A stretch of 48,523 nucleotides of DNA from an uncultured Clostridia bacterium (GTDB taxonomy: Bacteria > Bacillota > Clostridia > Christensenellales > Pumilibacteraceae): positions 1 through 48,523 of the forward strand of contig CAMWLQ010000010.1 of assembly GCA_947175195.1 (NCBI GenBank). The letters run 5' to 3'. The position numbers were made by a program, and so were the translations under genes. Below, in pieces: positions 33,973-42,494 of the stretch (within the stretch, counting starts at the first letter, position 1; each line of letters opens with the position of its first letter). The notes under the pieces are model-generated. The model saw only the letters and a program-made list of their open reading frames with translations. It had not been told where the DNA came from and made no database searches.

Positions 33973-35964
33973 TTACGCCTGCTTATGCTTTGCTCGTCTT
34001 GTGTAAATAATGCGCGCCGCTATTAATATCACCACAGCCGCCAAAGCGCACGCCCACACGATAAAGAACACCTGTCTATTCGCCGCGTACCCCACCGCCG
34101 ATTGGTAGTATACGAGCGAACAGGCATATGCGGCAACCGTATGCACGCACACGGACAGCAATGCGCTTTTTGCGCCGTTCTCCTTGGCGATTGCCGACAG
34201 CGTGGCAACGCACGGCACGTACAAGCAAGAGAATATCATAAACGACCCTGCCGCCGCCCGCGTCCCGAATACGGCGCTCATGCCGCCGAGCGAGCTTATA
34301 ACCGACACCGCCGCCTCCTTTGCCGCAACGCCCGACAGCAGCGCCGCAGTCGCGCGCCACGACCCGAAACCGAGCGGAGCGAATATCGGCGCTATAATGC
34401 CGCACAGCGTGCTCATAATGCTGTTTTCCACGCCGCCCGTAAATCCGTCCGACACCGAAAAGTTGCACAGCACCCACATGATAACGCTTATAAACAGCAC
34501 CACCGACCCGACGCGCGAAATAAAGGAAAGCACGTTGTGCCACACCACGCCGAGTACGCGTTTTATGCTCGGCACACGGTACGGCGGCATTTCCATTATC
34601 AGCTCGTCATCTACGCTTTCATTGCGTGACAGTGCTTGCATAATTTTCAGCACAGCAAGTGCCGCAACAAAGCCCAAAACGTACATTGCCGCCACCGCAA
34701 AGCCCGAAAGCGAAAAGTACGCCGAAACTGCGGTGAACACCGCAAGCCGCGCACTGCACGGACAAAACGGAGTGGCAAACGCCGCCCTGCGGCGCGGACC
34801 TTCGCCCGATATTCCGCGCGTGGTAAGCACCGCGGTTGCCGAACAACCAAGCCCCAGTACTACCGAGAACGCCGCCCTACCGTTAAGCCCGAACTTTTTA
34901 AAAAAGTCGTCGGTAAGGAACGCTACGCGGCTCATATACCCGCTGTCCTGCAACAGCGCCGTGAGCAAGAATATAAGCACCACCTGCGGCAAGAACGCGA
35001 GAACCGCGCCCACGCCGCCCACGATACCGTCGGCGAACAGCGAGCTCACCCACGGCGGCATGTCCGCCTGCAAAACCGCGCTTTGCGCGCGCTCGATCAG
35101 TCCCGCCAAAAGATTCGATATAGGCTTGCCAAGCTCGAACGTTATAAAAAACACCGCCGACATTACAAGCAAAAACAACGGCAGTGCAAGCTTGCCAAGC
35201 ACCACTTTATCTATTTTTAATGTGCTTTGCGGTACGCCTGCGCTTTGCGCTGCGCCCGACAGTATTCGGTCTATATACCCGTACCGCAGCCGAGCGGGCA
35301 AGTCGGCATCACACCCGCCGCAAACGGAGCAGCCTGCGGTATTATGCCCGACCGACTGCGCTATATACTCGTCGCGCTCCATAATCTTGAGCGCCGCAAA
35401 TTCCTTTGTAACACCCGACATTGCGCCGCTCATATGCAACCCGCCGCAAAGCCTTTTCACTTCGGGGCGATAAGCATAGTCGGGCATTTTGGGTTTTATG
35501 TGCAACGCCTTGTCCGCAGCGCTCAGTATTGCCGCCTTGGGATTTTTATCCTTGACGGACGTGCCGACAACGGGCACGCCCAAACGCTCGGACAACAAAG
35601 ATAGGTCTATCTTGCCGCGCGCCTCGTCCATCATATTGACGGCAAGCACGACGCTTTTGTTGAGCTCGGCAAGCTGCATAAACATATACAAATTGCGCCT
35701 AAGATTGTTCGCCTCCGCCACGTACACTATGACGTCGTAGTCGCCGAACAAAATGCTATCCCGAGTTATTCCCTCCTCCGCCGTGCGTGCGGAAAGCGAA
35801 TACGCGCCCGGGAGGTCGGATATGTACGCGTCGCGCGAAAGCCTTTTGGTGCGCACGTCCACAGTAACGCCGTGCCAATTACCCACAGGCTCGTCCGACC
35901 GCGTCAGCCTGTTGAACAGTGTGGTCTTGCCTACGTTGGGATTGCCGCATAACGCAATTTTCAT
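33973..35964 (-). CDS. feoB: FeoB ferrous iron transporter
   Basis: The 663-residue protein has an N-terminal G domain: GNPNVGKTT (7-15), WHGVTVDV for the G2 region, DLPG near 52-55 and NMMDE near 110. A Cys-rich linker (GCSVCGGC near 203-210) precedes the membrane part with about ten helices and two GATE-type regions, including GLGCSATAVLTTR and PFCPCSARLAVF. It imports Fe(II). It is somewhat shorter than many FeoB proteins but no domain is missing. It directly follows feoA, with one base between. Confidence 0.97.
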   Translation of the reverse strand: MKIALCGNPNVGKTTLFNRLTRSDEPVGNWHGVTVDVRTKRLSRDAYISDLPGAYSLSARTAEEGITRDSILFGDYDVIVYVAEANNLRRNLYMFMQLAELNKSVVLAVNMMDEARGKIDLSLLSERLGVPVVGTSVKDKNPKAAILSAADKALHIKPKMPDYAYRPEVKRLCGGLHMSGAMSGVTKEFAALKIMERDEYIAQSVGHNTAGCSVCGGCDADLPARLRYGYIDRILSGAAQSAGVPQSTLKIDKVVLGKLALPLFLLVMSAVFFITFELGKPISNLLAGLIERAQSAVLQADMPPWVSSLFADGIVGGVGAVLAFLPQVVLIFLLTALLQDSGYMSRVAFLTDDFFKKFGLNGRAAFSVVLGLGCSATAVLTTRGISGEGPRRRAAFATPFCPCSARLAVFTAVSAYFSLSGFAVAAMYVLGFVAALAVLKIMQALSRNESVDDELIMEMPPYRVPSIKRVLGVVWHNVLSFISRVGSVVLFISVIMWVLCNFSVSDGFTGGVENSIMSTLCGIIAPIFAPLGFGSWRATAALLSGVAAKEAAVSVISSLGGMSAVFGTRAAAGSFMIFSCLYVPCVATLSAIAKENGAKSALLSVCVHTVAAYACSLVYYQSAVGYAANRQVFFIVWACALAAVVILIAARIIYTRRAKHKQA

Positions 35965-35965
35965 A

Positions 35966-36181
35966 TCACCTTTCGAGTATCTTTATATTTGCGGCAACGT
36001 CGGACCGAATGACGCAAGACGCCGACCCGAAATCAACAAGCACGGAATGTTTGTTCCTTGCCCGAACATGGTAGCGCGCATTAAGCAAACCCAAATCGAC
36101 AAGCCGCCTGCGCGTTTGATCGCCGCCGTTGATTTCAGTTACCTTGCCAATACTACCCGTCGAGCAATCAAAAAGCGTCAT
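35966..36181 (-). CDS. feoA: FeoA, ferrous iron transport accessory protein
   Basis: The 71-residue SH3-like protein shows the FeoA pattern GSIGKVTEINGGDQTRRRLVDLGLL and a C-terminal VAANIKI. FeoA binds FeoB and supports iron uptake. It lies 29 bases downstream of nrdR on the same strand; the gap carries a 12-base tandem duplication that contains the GGGAG element. No Fur box is evident, so iron control may act further upstream or not at all at this site. Confidence 0.94.
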   Translation of the reverse strand: MTLFDCSTGSIGKVTEINGGDQTRRRLVDLGLLNARYHVRARNKHSVLVDFGSASCVIRSDVAANIKILER

Positions 36182-36188
36182 ACTTTCT

Positions 36189-36212
36189 ACCGAACTCCCT
36201 GCCGAACTCCCT
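36189..36212. repeat. 12-base tandem duplication at the nrdR-feoA junction
   Basis: CCGAACTCCCT occurs at 36190-36200 and 36202-36212. On the minus strand each copy provides GGGAGTTCGG, so the feoA leader holds two potential ribosome-binding elements and one copy overlaps the nrdR stop codon. Confidence 0.8.
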
Positions 36213-36657
36213 ACTTGAATGCGTTGATAAATTCGATAAACGAGGTCACGTCGCGGAAATCGCGGTACACCGACGCAAAACGCACGTATGCGATTTGATC
36301 GAGCTCCTTAAGCCCTTCCATGACCAGCTCGCCTATCTTTTTGGACGAAATCTCCTGTTCGAGCGAGTTGTAAACCTGCTTTTCTACCGACGCGACCAAC
36401 GCCTCTATATCGCGTATGGCAACGGGGCGCTTTTCGCAAGCCTTGATTACGCCGCTTTTAATCTTGTGCGCATCGAATTGTTGACGCGTTCCGTCCTGCT
36501 TGACTACAAGCACGGGCGTGGATTCTATCACCTCGTACGTGGTAAACCGCTTGCCGCACTGCAAACATTCGCGGCGACGGCGTATGCTGTTGCCCTCGTC
36601 GGTGGAGCGCGAATCTACGACCTTGCTTTCCGCATTACCGCAATAGATACACTTCAT
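36211..36657 (-). CDS. nrdR: NrdR transcriptional repressor of ribonucleotide reductase genes
   Basis: The 148-residue protein starts at the ATG at 36657, with GAGAGG upstream; the open frame extends to 36921 but that part overlaps the promoter. A zinc ribbon with C3, C6, C31 and C34 is followed by an ATP-cone (about 49-139), starting VLVVKQDGTRQQFDAHKI. NrdR senses the ATP/dATP balance and represses nrd genes. The first codons MKCIYCGNAESKVVDSR are nearly invariant in the family. It is the first gene of a possible nrdR-feoA-feoB-rluA unit. Confidence 0.98.
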   Translation of the reverse strand: MKCIYCGNAESKVVDSRSTDEGNSIRRRRECLQCGKRFTTYEVIESTPVLVVKQDGTRQQFDAHKIKSGVIKACEKRPVAIRDIEALVASVEKQVYNSLEQEISSKKIGELVMEGLKELDQIAYVRFASVYRDFRDVTSFIEFINAFK

Positions 36658-36729
36658 AATACGTTTTTCCTCTCGTAAGTATGTCATACAAACAACATTG
36701 CGCAGATAACGCAATAAGTTCGTTTGTGT

Positions 36730-36758
36730 ATTATAACATATTGCTACGCGTTTGTCCA
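36730..36758 (-). promoter_or_regulatory. sigma-A promoter of nrdR
   Basis: On the minus strand TGGACA (36753-36758) and TATAAT (36730-36735) are 17 bases apart; the nrdR start is about 73 bases downstream. Confidence 0.72.
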
Positions 36759-36776
36759 CCAATAAACATACAAAAT

Positions 36777-37178
36777 TTATTCGGCGGTTGCCGCACCCCA
36801 GCGCTCGGCACAGTCGAACAGCATGCACTTTTCGCATTGACCGTCGCAGCCCTTGCCGTTTCCCCCCTTCTTTTTGGGTGGCGGAGGAGGTAAAAATTCC
36901 GGCTTGGGCGCGGGAACGCATGTAGGCGCTCCGCCCGACAAATCATGGATTTCGACGAGAATAACGTCCTCGCCGATTTTTTGGATGCACTGCCACGGCA
37001 CAAACAAATCCTGCGATTTACCGAACACGCCGCGCTTGCCGTACGGCAAGATTATGCCCTTGATCTTTCCGCTGTCCACGGCAAAAATCAGGTCGATTAT
37101 ATGCCCCATTCTTCGCCCGTCACTGCCGTTTATCACCTCGCGGCGTTTCAGTTCGCAATAAGTCATTTCGTTTTCCAT
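36777..37178 (-). CDS. YlmC/YmxH-family PRC-barrel sporulation protein
   Basis: The 133-residue protein has a PRC-barrel core (about 5-78): LKRREVINGSDGRRMGHIID and KGIILPYGKRGVFG are characteristic of the YlmC/YmxH proteins that commonly neighbour sigG. The C-terminal ~50 residues are unusual: a proline run (PPPPPKKK), then CDGQCEKCMLFDC with four cysteines spaced like a metal-binding site. The family is linked to sporulation but without a defined function. It is divergent from sigG, which fits the conserved association. The extra Cys-rich tail is worth noting. Confidence 0.82.
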   Translation of the reverse strand: MENEMTYCELKRREVINGSDGRRMGHIIDLIFAVDSGKIKGIILPYGKRGVFGKSQDLFVPWQCIQKIGEDVILVEIHDLSGGAPTCVPAPKPEFLPPPPPKKKGGNGKGCDGQCEKCMLFDCAERWGAATAE

Positions 37179-37284
37179 AGCACTTGTATATGCGGTGAGC
37201 GCGCATTTTGCTATTGTTTTTTGTGTTTGGATTGTATTTTCGACTGCGCGCGACAGCTTTCGCGCAAAACAAAGCCGACTTTGC

Positions 37285-37315
37285 GCATACCCATACGCCT
37301 ATTTAGCCAAACTTA
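37285..37315 (+). promoter_or_regulatory. candidate sigma-F/sigma-G promoter of sigG
   Basis: GCATA (37285-37289) fits the GYWTA -35 and, 16 bases on, GCCAAACTTA (37306-37315) fits the -10 of sigma-F promoters at most positions. The start codon is about 45 bases downstream. Judged from the Bacillus consensus only. Confidence 0.35.
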
Positions 37316-37359
37316 CAATATGCCGACGAAACGGCAAAACGCAAAAGAGGTATTTACTC

Positions 37360-38127
37360 ATGAAAACACGCGTGGATATTTGCGGACTGGATACGTCCAC
37401 CCTGCCCAAGCTCAAGCACGAAGAAATGATGGAGCTTATAGTAAAGGCGCAAAACGGCGACGAGGCAGCGCGCGACTTATTTATTATGGCAAACCTTAGG
37501 CTTGTCCTTTCGGTCACTCAGCGGTTTGCGCAAAAAAAGCAAAGCGTGGACGATATTTTTCAAGTCGGTTGTATTGGGCTCATTAAAGCCATGGAAAACT
37601 TTAACGTGTCGTACAACCTGCGCTTTTCCACCTACGCAGTGCCTATGATAATAGGCGAAATTCGCAGGTTCATGCGCGACTGCTCTCCACTCCGCGTTTC
37701 GCGGTCGGTGCGCGATACGGCATACCACGCGTTACAAGCACGCCAGCAAATAGAACACGACACAGGCGACACGGCTACGCTCGACGACATTGCCGCCGCG
37801 CTCAACATTCCCGTTTCCGACGTTGTGTACGCACTGGACGGCATTTCCGATCCCGTATCGCTGTTTGAGCCGGTATACCACGACGGCGACGACACCGTAC
37901 TCGTAATGGATCAGCTTGCGGACAGCACGGACGAAAATCGCCTAAGCAAAATAGATATAGACGACGCGATCGAGCATTTGAGCGAACGCGAGCGCAAAAT
38001 ACTGATGATGCGCTTTTACGACGGCAAAACGCAAATGGAAGTGAGCAAGGAAATAGGCATCTCCCAAGCGCAGGTTTCACGCCTTGAAAAAACCGCTATA
38101 GCCGCCATTCACAACAAGGTTATGTAA
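37360..38127 (+). CDS. sigG: sporulation sigma factor SigG
   Basis: The 255-residue protein starts at the ATG at 37360 with AGAGG upstream. The N-terminal KTRVDICGLDTSTLPKL is the diagnostic sigma-G leader region bound by its anti-sigma factors. Region 2 (LRLVLSVTQRF, DDIFQVGCIGLIKAMENF, LRFSTYAVPMIIGEIRRFMRD) and region 4 (LSERERKILMMRFYDGKTQMEVSKEIGISQAQVSRLEK) are complete. Sigma-G directs late forespore transcription. In Bacillus sigG directly follows sigE on the same strand; here it faces sigE with about 1.4 kb of accessory genes in between. A strong terminator follows. Confidence 0.96.
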   Translation: MKTRVDICGLDTSTLPKLKHEEMMELIVKAQNGDEAARDLFIMANLRLVLSVTQRFAQKKQSVDDIFQVGCIGLIKAMENFNVSYNLRFSTYAVPMIIGEIRRFMRDCSPLRVSRSVRDTAYHALQARQQIEHDTGDTATLDDIAAALNIPVSDVVYALDGISDPVSLFEPVYHDGDDTVLVMDQLADSTDENRLSKIDIDDAIEHLSERERKILMMRFYDGKTQMEVSKEIGISQAQVSRLEKTAIAAIHNKVM

Positions 38128-38135
38128 CGCACGCC

Positions 38136-38166
38136 AAAAGCCGCCAATCATGGCGGCTTTTAATTT
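38136..38166 (+). terminator. terminator after sigG
   Basis: AAAAGCCGCCA (38136-38146) pairs with TGGCGGCTTTT (38151-38161), then AATTTT. It lies nine bases past the stop. Confidence 0.85.
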
Positions 38167-38190
38167 TGTCGTAATGTCACCTAACGTCAT

Positions 38191-38799
38191 TCAAGGCGCA
38201 GCATGCTCAACAATCACATTTTTTTCAAGGTTACACAAGAAACTGCTCAACCCTCCGCACAAAGCCAAGGCTATTCCCGCAAGTGTAATAATCAACGCAA
38301 CAGCACTTAGCTTATACGAAGGATAATTATTGTTTTTTGCGCGCACAAACGCTACAATTGACATTACAAGCGCGGGAATTAAGACGGTTATAGCCGATTC
38401 ATATGCTACAATCGCTCCGACAAAACCGTCACTTACAAGAATCCTGATAACCGTTTCGCCTGTCAATTTGTCCACAACCGAAACTCTTACCAAAGCGCAT
38501 AATACAGTAACAGTCGACACTATGCCGCCAAGCAAAAGTATTACGCCAAACACAAGCGCGGCAATGGTTAATCTCCTATTTGCTTTAGTTCCTTTTTGAA
38601 AACGCGCGGATTGCCTTTGCGCTTTTTGCAATAAGTATTCGGCGTGCGGGCTATATTCATTATCGTAATTATCCGCGACTAAGTCAGTTATATGCACCAA
38701 CAACGGCGTACCATTGACTTTCCTCTTTTCATGCTCTACGCCGCAAAACGGACAACTGTTTTTTCCTGCGCTAATTTTACCACAAACCTTACAAAGCAT
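38191..38799 (-). CDS. zinc-ribbon membrane protein of unknown function
   Basis: The 202-residue protein starts with a two-CxxC zinc ribbon (CKVCGK at 3-8 and CPFCG at 16-20), continues with a polar ~60-residue linker, and has four hydrophobic segments (about 78-105, 125-147, 163-186 and a short one near the end). I recognise no known family beyond the generic zinc-ribbon plus membrane architecture common in Clostridia. It is on the opposite strand to sigG and convergent with it. Confidence 0.68.
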   Translation of the reverse strand: MLCKVCGKISAGKNSCPFCGVEHEKRKVNGTPLLVHITDLVADNYDNEYSPHAEYLLQKAQRQSARFQKGTKANRRLTIAALVFGVILLLGGIVSTVTVLCALVRVSVVDKLTGETVIRILVSDGFVGAIVAYESAITVLIPALVMSIVAFVRAKNNNYPSYKLSAVALIITLAGIALALCGGLSSFLCNLEKNVIVEHAAP

Positions 38800-38836
38800 G
38801 CTTATCTCCTTACCTCAAACGCGCACCGATTGAAAA

Positions 38837-39160
38837 TCAGCTTTCTTTGACAAATACCATAGTATAAATCATGACGTTTTTTCCGTTACGAGTGTCATCA
38901 AGATTAGGGAACAGCCAACGCCCAAAAAGCGGTATCCACCCGAACAAAAGCTCACAAATCGTCTTTTTGCGAACAATCGTTTGCGGCAAGAATTTCACAC
39001 TATGCAATATCCAACCGCTTTTGGCTTGCTCCTCGATTACCAACCCGACTGGAGCAATAGATTCACTGGCTGTATCCATAGATAATTCGCCGTAGTATTC
39101 GTTTTTCTTTACACCCTTGAACGGTACGCTGGGTATAGCCAAAGTCTTGTATTTCAGCAT
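38837..39160 (-). CDS. small protein with DUF4177-like core, repressor-controlled
   Basis: The 107-residue protein starts at the ATG at 39160, which has AAGGAG seven bases upstream; an in-frame start at 39184 overlaps this element. The region IEEQAKSGWILHSVKFLP resembles the DUF4177-type motif, and a hydrophobic stretch ELLFGWIPLFGRWLF follows. Function unknown. The gene has a textbook sigma-A promoter, whose spacer is filled by a palindrome repeated next to the divergent XRE gene, so it is very likely repressed by that regulator. Confidence 0.68.
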   Translation of the reverse strand: MLKYKTLAIPSVPFKGVKKNEYYGELSMDTASESIAPVGLVIEEQAKSGWILHSVKFLPQTIVRKKTICELLFGWIPLFGRWLFPNLDDTRNGKNVMIYTMVFVKES

Positions 39161-39199
39161 TTTATTCTCCTTATTGTTTTTCATTTATAGGACATACTT

Positions 39200-39228
39200 A
39201 TTATAGGCTAGATTTCTAGCTGTGTCAA
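39200..39228 (-). promoter_or_regulatory. consensus sigma-A promoter with operator in the spacer
   Basis: TTGACA (39223-39228) and TATAAT (39200-39205) on the minus strand match the consensus perfectly with 17 bases between. The 17-base spacer contains the 14-base palindrome GCTAGATTTCTAGC. Confidence 0.85.
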
Positions 39229-39250
39229 GCATTTAAGCTAGATTTCTAGT
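39207..39250. promoter_or_regulatory. twin operator GCTAGATTTCTAG, 30 bases apart
   Basis: GCTAGATTTCTAGC (39207-39220) and GCTAGATTTCTAGT (39237-39250) are inverted repeats with arms CTAGA/TCTAG, spaced by 30 bases, close to three helical turns. The first fills the promoter spacer of the minus-strand gene; the second lies just upstream of a TATATT -10 (39250-39255) for the plus-strand XRE gene. This fits a XRE repressor acting on both genes including its own. Confidence 0.75.
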
Positions 39251-39279
39251 ATATTAGAAAAAACCTTTTGAGGTACAAT

Positions 39280-39513
39280 ATGGAAATATTTTCAAAACGA
39301 CTAAACGAGCTTATACAGGATTATAAGATAACGCGGTATAAGCTTGCCAAGGAATTGAACGTAAATAAACAAACCGTCGCATTTTGGTGCGACGGCGTGA
39401 ATGAGCCTAAGATATCTTATCTTAAAGCGATAGCGTTGTTTTTCGGGGTGTCTTGCGATTATCTTGTAGGTATGGAAAACGCCGACGGCTCGACTGCCTA
39501 CAACTCTAAATAA
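39280..39513 (+). CDS. XRE-family repressor, likely autoregulated
   Basis: The 77-residue protein starts at the ATG at 39280, with GAGG seven bases upstream; the frame opens at a TTG at 39268 that overlaps it. The HTH is RYKLAKELNVNKQTVAFWCDG, followed by the helix pair ISYLKAIALFFGVSCDYLVG characteristic of phage-type XRE repressors. It has no effector domain. Two identical palindromic operators lie in the divergent gap to the small gene on the other strand. Confidence 0.88.
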   Translation: MEIFSKRLNELIQDYKITRYKLAKELNVNKQTVAFWCDGVNEPKISYLKAIALFFGVSCDYLVGMENADGSTAYNSK

Positions 39514-39541
39514 ACATTCCACTCTACGTTATAAGGCATAA

Positions 39542-40252
39542 TTATATTTGCAAGGCTTTGCTGATGTCCTTTTTTAGCCTGTAAATTATCTTTTTTTCCA
39601 AGCGCGAAATATACGATTGCGATATGCCCAAAAGGTCGGCAACCTCCTTTTGGGTCTTTTCGCTTTTGCCGCCCAAGCCGAAACGCATTTGCATAATTAC
39701 GCGTTCGCGGCTGTTAAGCCGTTCCAGCGCCTCGTTGAGCAGCCGACATTCCGCCTCGTTTTCCAGCTCTTTACCCACCGCATCGGGATCGGTGCCCAGT
39801 ATGTCCGCCATGACAAGCTCGTTGCCGTCGGCGTCCACGTTCAACGGCTCGTCCAACGACACCTCGGCGCGCAGTCGCACCACGCGGCGCAGGTGCATGA
39901 GTATCTCGTTTTCTATGCAACGCGAGGCATACGTGGCAAGCTTGATATTCTTGTCCGAATCAAAGGAGTTTACCGCCTTGATAAGCCCCACCGTGCCTAT
40001 GGAAATCAAATCCTCCACGTCCACGCCCGTATTGTCAAACTTGCGCGCTATGTACACGACAAGCCGCAAATTATGCTCTATTAAAAGCGCCTTAACCGTA
40101 GGATCGGTTTTAAGCCGAGCAATGGCGTCCGCCTCCTCTTGCGGCTCAAGCGGATGAGGTAAGCCGTCGCCGGAGGTGATGTATTCGAGGTCGCAATCGT
40201 CTTTGCTTTTTAGCGCGCGCTTTATAGCCGCAAGAATAGAATTGAGTATCAT
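39542..40252 (-). CDS. sigE: sporulation sigma factor SigE (pro-sigma-E)
   Basis: The 236-residue protein has region 2 ([36 protein letters not shown]; split here for reading: [11 protein letters not shown], then [14 protein letters not shown]) and region 4 ([14 protein letters not shown] and [17 protein letters not shown]). A short amphipathic N-terminal pro-sequence of about 20 residues ([20 protein letters not shown]), somewhat shorter than that of Bacillus, holds the factor inactive at the membrane until SpoIIGA cleaves it. It starts one base after the spoIIGA stop, so translation is coupled. Confidence 0.96.
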   Translation of the reverse strand: MILNSILAAIKRALKSKDDCDLEYITSGDGLPHPLEPQEEADAIARLKTDPTVKALLIEHNLRLVVYIARKFDNTGVDVEDLISIGTVGLIKAVNSFDSDKNIKLATYASRCIENEILMHLRRVVRLRAEVSLDEPLNVDADGNELVMADILGTDPDAVGKELENEAECRLLNEALERLNSRERVIMQMRFGLGGKSEKTQKEVADLLGISQSYISRLEKKIIYRLKKDISKALQI

Positions 40253-40253
40253 A

Positions 40254-41081
40254 CTACCTCCCTATCTCGGTCATAGCCGCGGGACAAAGCAGCATTTCGT
40301 GCATGTCCGAAAACCGCTTACCCTGTCCGCCGACAAGTCCTACCATTGCATTTATTTTATGCCACTGCCTGTCCGAATAGACCGTTATCTCCGACGGTTG
40401 CACCAAGTAAATTACCGTTTCGCCCGCAGGGGTTTTGGCGGTCATTGTGCGCAGCTTGGGCAGCGATTTGGCAAACTTGACAGCCGCCGCCGTGTCCAGC
40501 TTGTCCGTAAACCTATCTATATCGGTAATCACCACGGGCAAGCCCGAACGTGCGTCGAATACGCAGTTGCCGGTATCCAAAAACGCCGCAAATTTCATTT
40601 TGGTATCGAACACCGAAACCTCCGTTCCGTACTCGTACGGCGCCCTTACGCGCGGTACACGCATACGCTTAATACAATACCGTATGCCGCCGTACACGAT
40701 CACGCCGCAAATCAGCACCAAGCATATTGGATAGCGCGCAACAAATTCGCTGACGTTTTTGCCGCCGCACAAGCAAAGCTCTACGGCATAGCACGCGCCG
40801 CCGAACGCAAACGTACAGCCCAAAAACACCACAGCAGCCACTATCGGTCGCGGCGACTTAAAATACATAATAAAGCTGAGCACAACCCACAGTCCGAGCT
40901 TGACCGCAATAGAAACAGCCACCCCGTCAATAAACGGATAAAAAACCGCGACCGTCGTCCCGACGACAGCAGCGACGATAAGCCGCCAAACATGTACCCT
41001 ACTATGGCACAGCTTTGCCGCGGCGGATCCCGCAAGATACGTGAGCAAAAGATTATCGGCAATAACAAACTCGATGTACAT
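40254..41081 (-). CDS. spoIIGA: SpoIIGA, sigma-E processing aspartic protease
   Basis: The 275-residue protein starts at the ATG at 41081; the frame is open to 41198 but residues [16 protein letters not shown] are where the family begins. Five membrane helices in the N-terminal half are followed by a C-terminal protease domain with FLDTGN, whose aspartate is catalytic in the half-aspartic protease dimer, and ALVGLVGG-like sequence (NAMVGLVGG) near the end. In the mother cell it cleaves pro-sigma-E upon signalling from the forespore (SpoIIR). It directly precedes sigE. Confidence 0.94.
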   Translation of the reverse strand: MYIEFVIADNLLLTYLAGSAAAKLCHSRVHVWRLIVAAVVGTTVAVFYPFIDGVAVSIAVKLGLWVVLSFIMYFKSPRPIVAAVVFLGCTFAFGGACYAVELCLCGGKNVSEFVARYPICLVLICGVIVYGGIRYCIKRMRVPRVRAPYEYGTEVSVFDTKMKFAAFLDTGNCVFDARSGLPVVITDIDRFTDKLDTAAAVKFAKSLPKLRTMTAKTPAGETVIYLVQPSEITVYSDRQWHKINAMVGLVGGQGKRFSDMHEMLLCPAAMTEIGR

Positions 41082-41214
41082 ACGTGCGCTCAACCTCGAT
41101 ACGCACATTGTAGCAAATACTTTTTGCGTTGTCTTGACCATTATGTCGAAACGCTTTACGCTTTTTAACAGTTTAGAGGCTATTTTGTCATATGCCATTT
41201 TTCGCTTTTTGACA

Positions 41215-41244
41215 CAAAAAAAGACTACCGCAGTTGCGATAGTC
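41215..41244 (-). terminator. terminator after ftsZ
   Basis: GACTATCGC and GCGGTAGTC (41223-41231/41236-41244) form a nine-pair stem with one G-U, followed on the minus strand by a T-run. It separates ftsZ from spoIIGA. Confidence 0.82.
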
Positions 41245-41259
41245 CCTTATCTAAGTAAA

Positions 41260-42489
41260 TTATCGACGTTTTTTAAGCTTATCAAGCCACGACTGTTCGC
41301 TGTCGTCGTCCAAGCTGACGTAGCCGTCGTCAACGGGCGGTTGCGGTTGCCTGTACTGCTGCGCGAACAGCGGCGGAACGTTGCCCTGAGGCGCTTGCGG
41401 CGCTGCGGGACGGGGTTGTTGCATAGGCTGCTGCATTACGGGCGGTTGCGGTGCCATAGGCTGTTGCATCGCCGGTCTGGGTTGCTGCATGGGCTGCGGT
41501 TGCGGTTGCGGTGCCGCCGCGCCATGGTTAAAGCCCGTCGCGATAATAGTAACTTGCAGCTGGTCTTTAAGCTCTGGCACAATCGCGTGACCGAAGACTA
41601 TATTAGCCTCTTTGGCACAAATATCGCGCACAAGCTCGACCGCCTGCGATACCTCGTTCATCTTGACTTCCCTGCCCTCGACTTGAACAATCGCGCGGGT
41701 CGCGCCCTCGATGGACGTGTCGAGCACGGTGTTGTTTACGGCACGCTTGACTGCCTCCACCGCACGGTTGGTGCCGCTGGCTCTGCCGATTGCCATAATT
41801 GCGTCGCCGCCGTCCTCGAGTATTGTATTAATATCGGCAAAGTCGACGTTGATTTTGCCGGGGTTGACGATTATATCGGTCAATGCCTGAACGCCTTGGC
41901 GCAAAATGTCGTCGGCGTACTTGAACGCCTCTTGCGTTGTCAAGTCCTTGGCGACCGATGCGAGCCGCTCGTTGGGCACAATGATTATGGAATCGACCCA
42001 CTTGCGCAGCTCGGCAATGCCCGCCTGCGCGTTGCGCATACGCACCTCGCCCTCGAACTTGAACGGCGTGGTTACAAACGCTACGACCAGCTTGTCAAGG
42101 TTGTGCGCAATCTCCGCAATAACGGGAGCCGCGCCCGTACCGGTGCCGCCGCCCATACCCGCGGTAATGAACACCAAGTCAATGTCCTTGATGAGCTTGG
42201 TAAGCGTTTCGCGACATTCCTCGGCGGCAAGCCTGCCCTTTTCGGGATTGGCGCCCGCGCCGTAGCCCTTGGTTATATTGGACCCGATTTGCACCCTACG
42301 CGTCGCCTTGGATATGCGGAGCGCCTGCTTATCGGTATTTATCGCCATGAAAACGTTGACTTTTACCTGCGCCTCGATCATATTATCAACAGCGTTGCTG
42401 CCACCGCCGCCAACGCCGACTATCATTACCTTTACAGGCGAATTGGAATCGTCGTCCTGAAAATTCGTCCCGTACTGCGAGTCTACCAT
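41260..42489 (-). CDS. ftsZ: FtsZ, tubulin-like division GTPase
   Basis: The 409-residue protein has the GTP-binding GGGGSNAV (27-34), the tubulin signature GGGTGTG (113-119) and the T7 region with NVDFADI near 215. A Pro/Gln-rich linker (about 320-385: MQQPRPAMQQPMAPQPP) precedes a C-terminal peptide SWLDKLKKRR that should bind FtsA. The tail is longer and more Gln-rich than in Bacillus. AAGGAG precedes the ATG. It follows ftsA by five bases and is ended by a terminator. Confidence 0.98.
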   Translation of the reverse strand: MVDSQYGTNFQDDDSNSPVKVMIVGVGGGGSNAVDNMIEAQVKVNVFMAINTDKQALRISKATRRVQIGSNITKGYGAGANPEKGRLAAEECRETLTKLIKDIDLVFITAGMGGGTGTGAAPVIAEIAHNLDKLVVAFVTTPFKFEGEVRMRNAQAGIAELRKWVDSIIIVPNERLASVAKDLTTQEAFKYADDILRQGVQALTDIIVNPGKINVDFADINTILEDGGDAIMAIGRASGTNRAVEAVKRAVNNTVLDTSIEGATRAIVQVEGREVKMNEVSQAVELVRDICAKEANIVFGHAIVPELKDQLQVTIIATGFNHGAAAPQPQPQPMQQPRPAMQQPMAPQPPVMQQPMQQPRPAAPQAPQGNVPPLFAQQYRQPQPPVDDGYVSLDDDSEQSWLDKLKKRR

Positions 42490-42494
42490 ATCTA

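Noticed and set aside
36182-36210. Fur box before feoA
   Set aside because: The gap contains only the tandem GGGAGTTCGG duplication; no Fur-like palindrome is visible.
36658-36921. 88-residue N-terminal extension of NrdR
   Set aside because: NrdR begins at the zinc ribbon (MKCIYC), and the extension covers the promoter and part of the neighbouring gene end.
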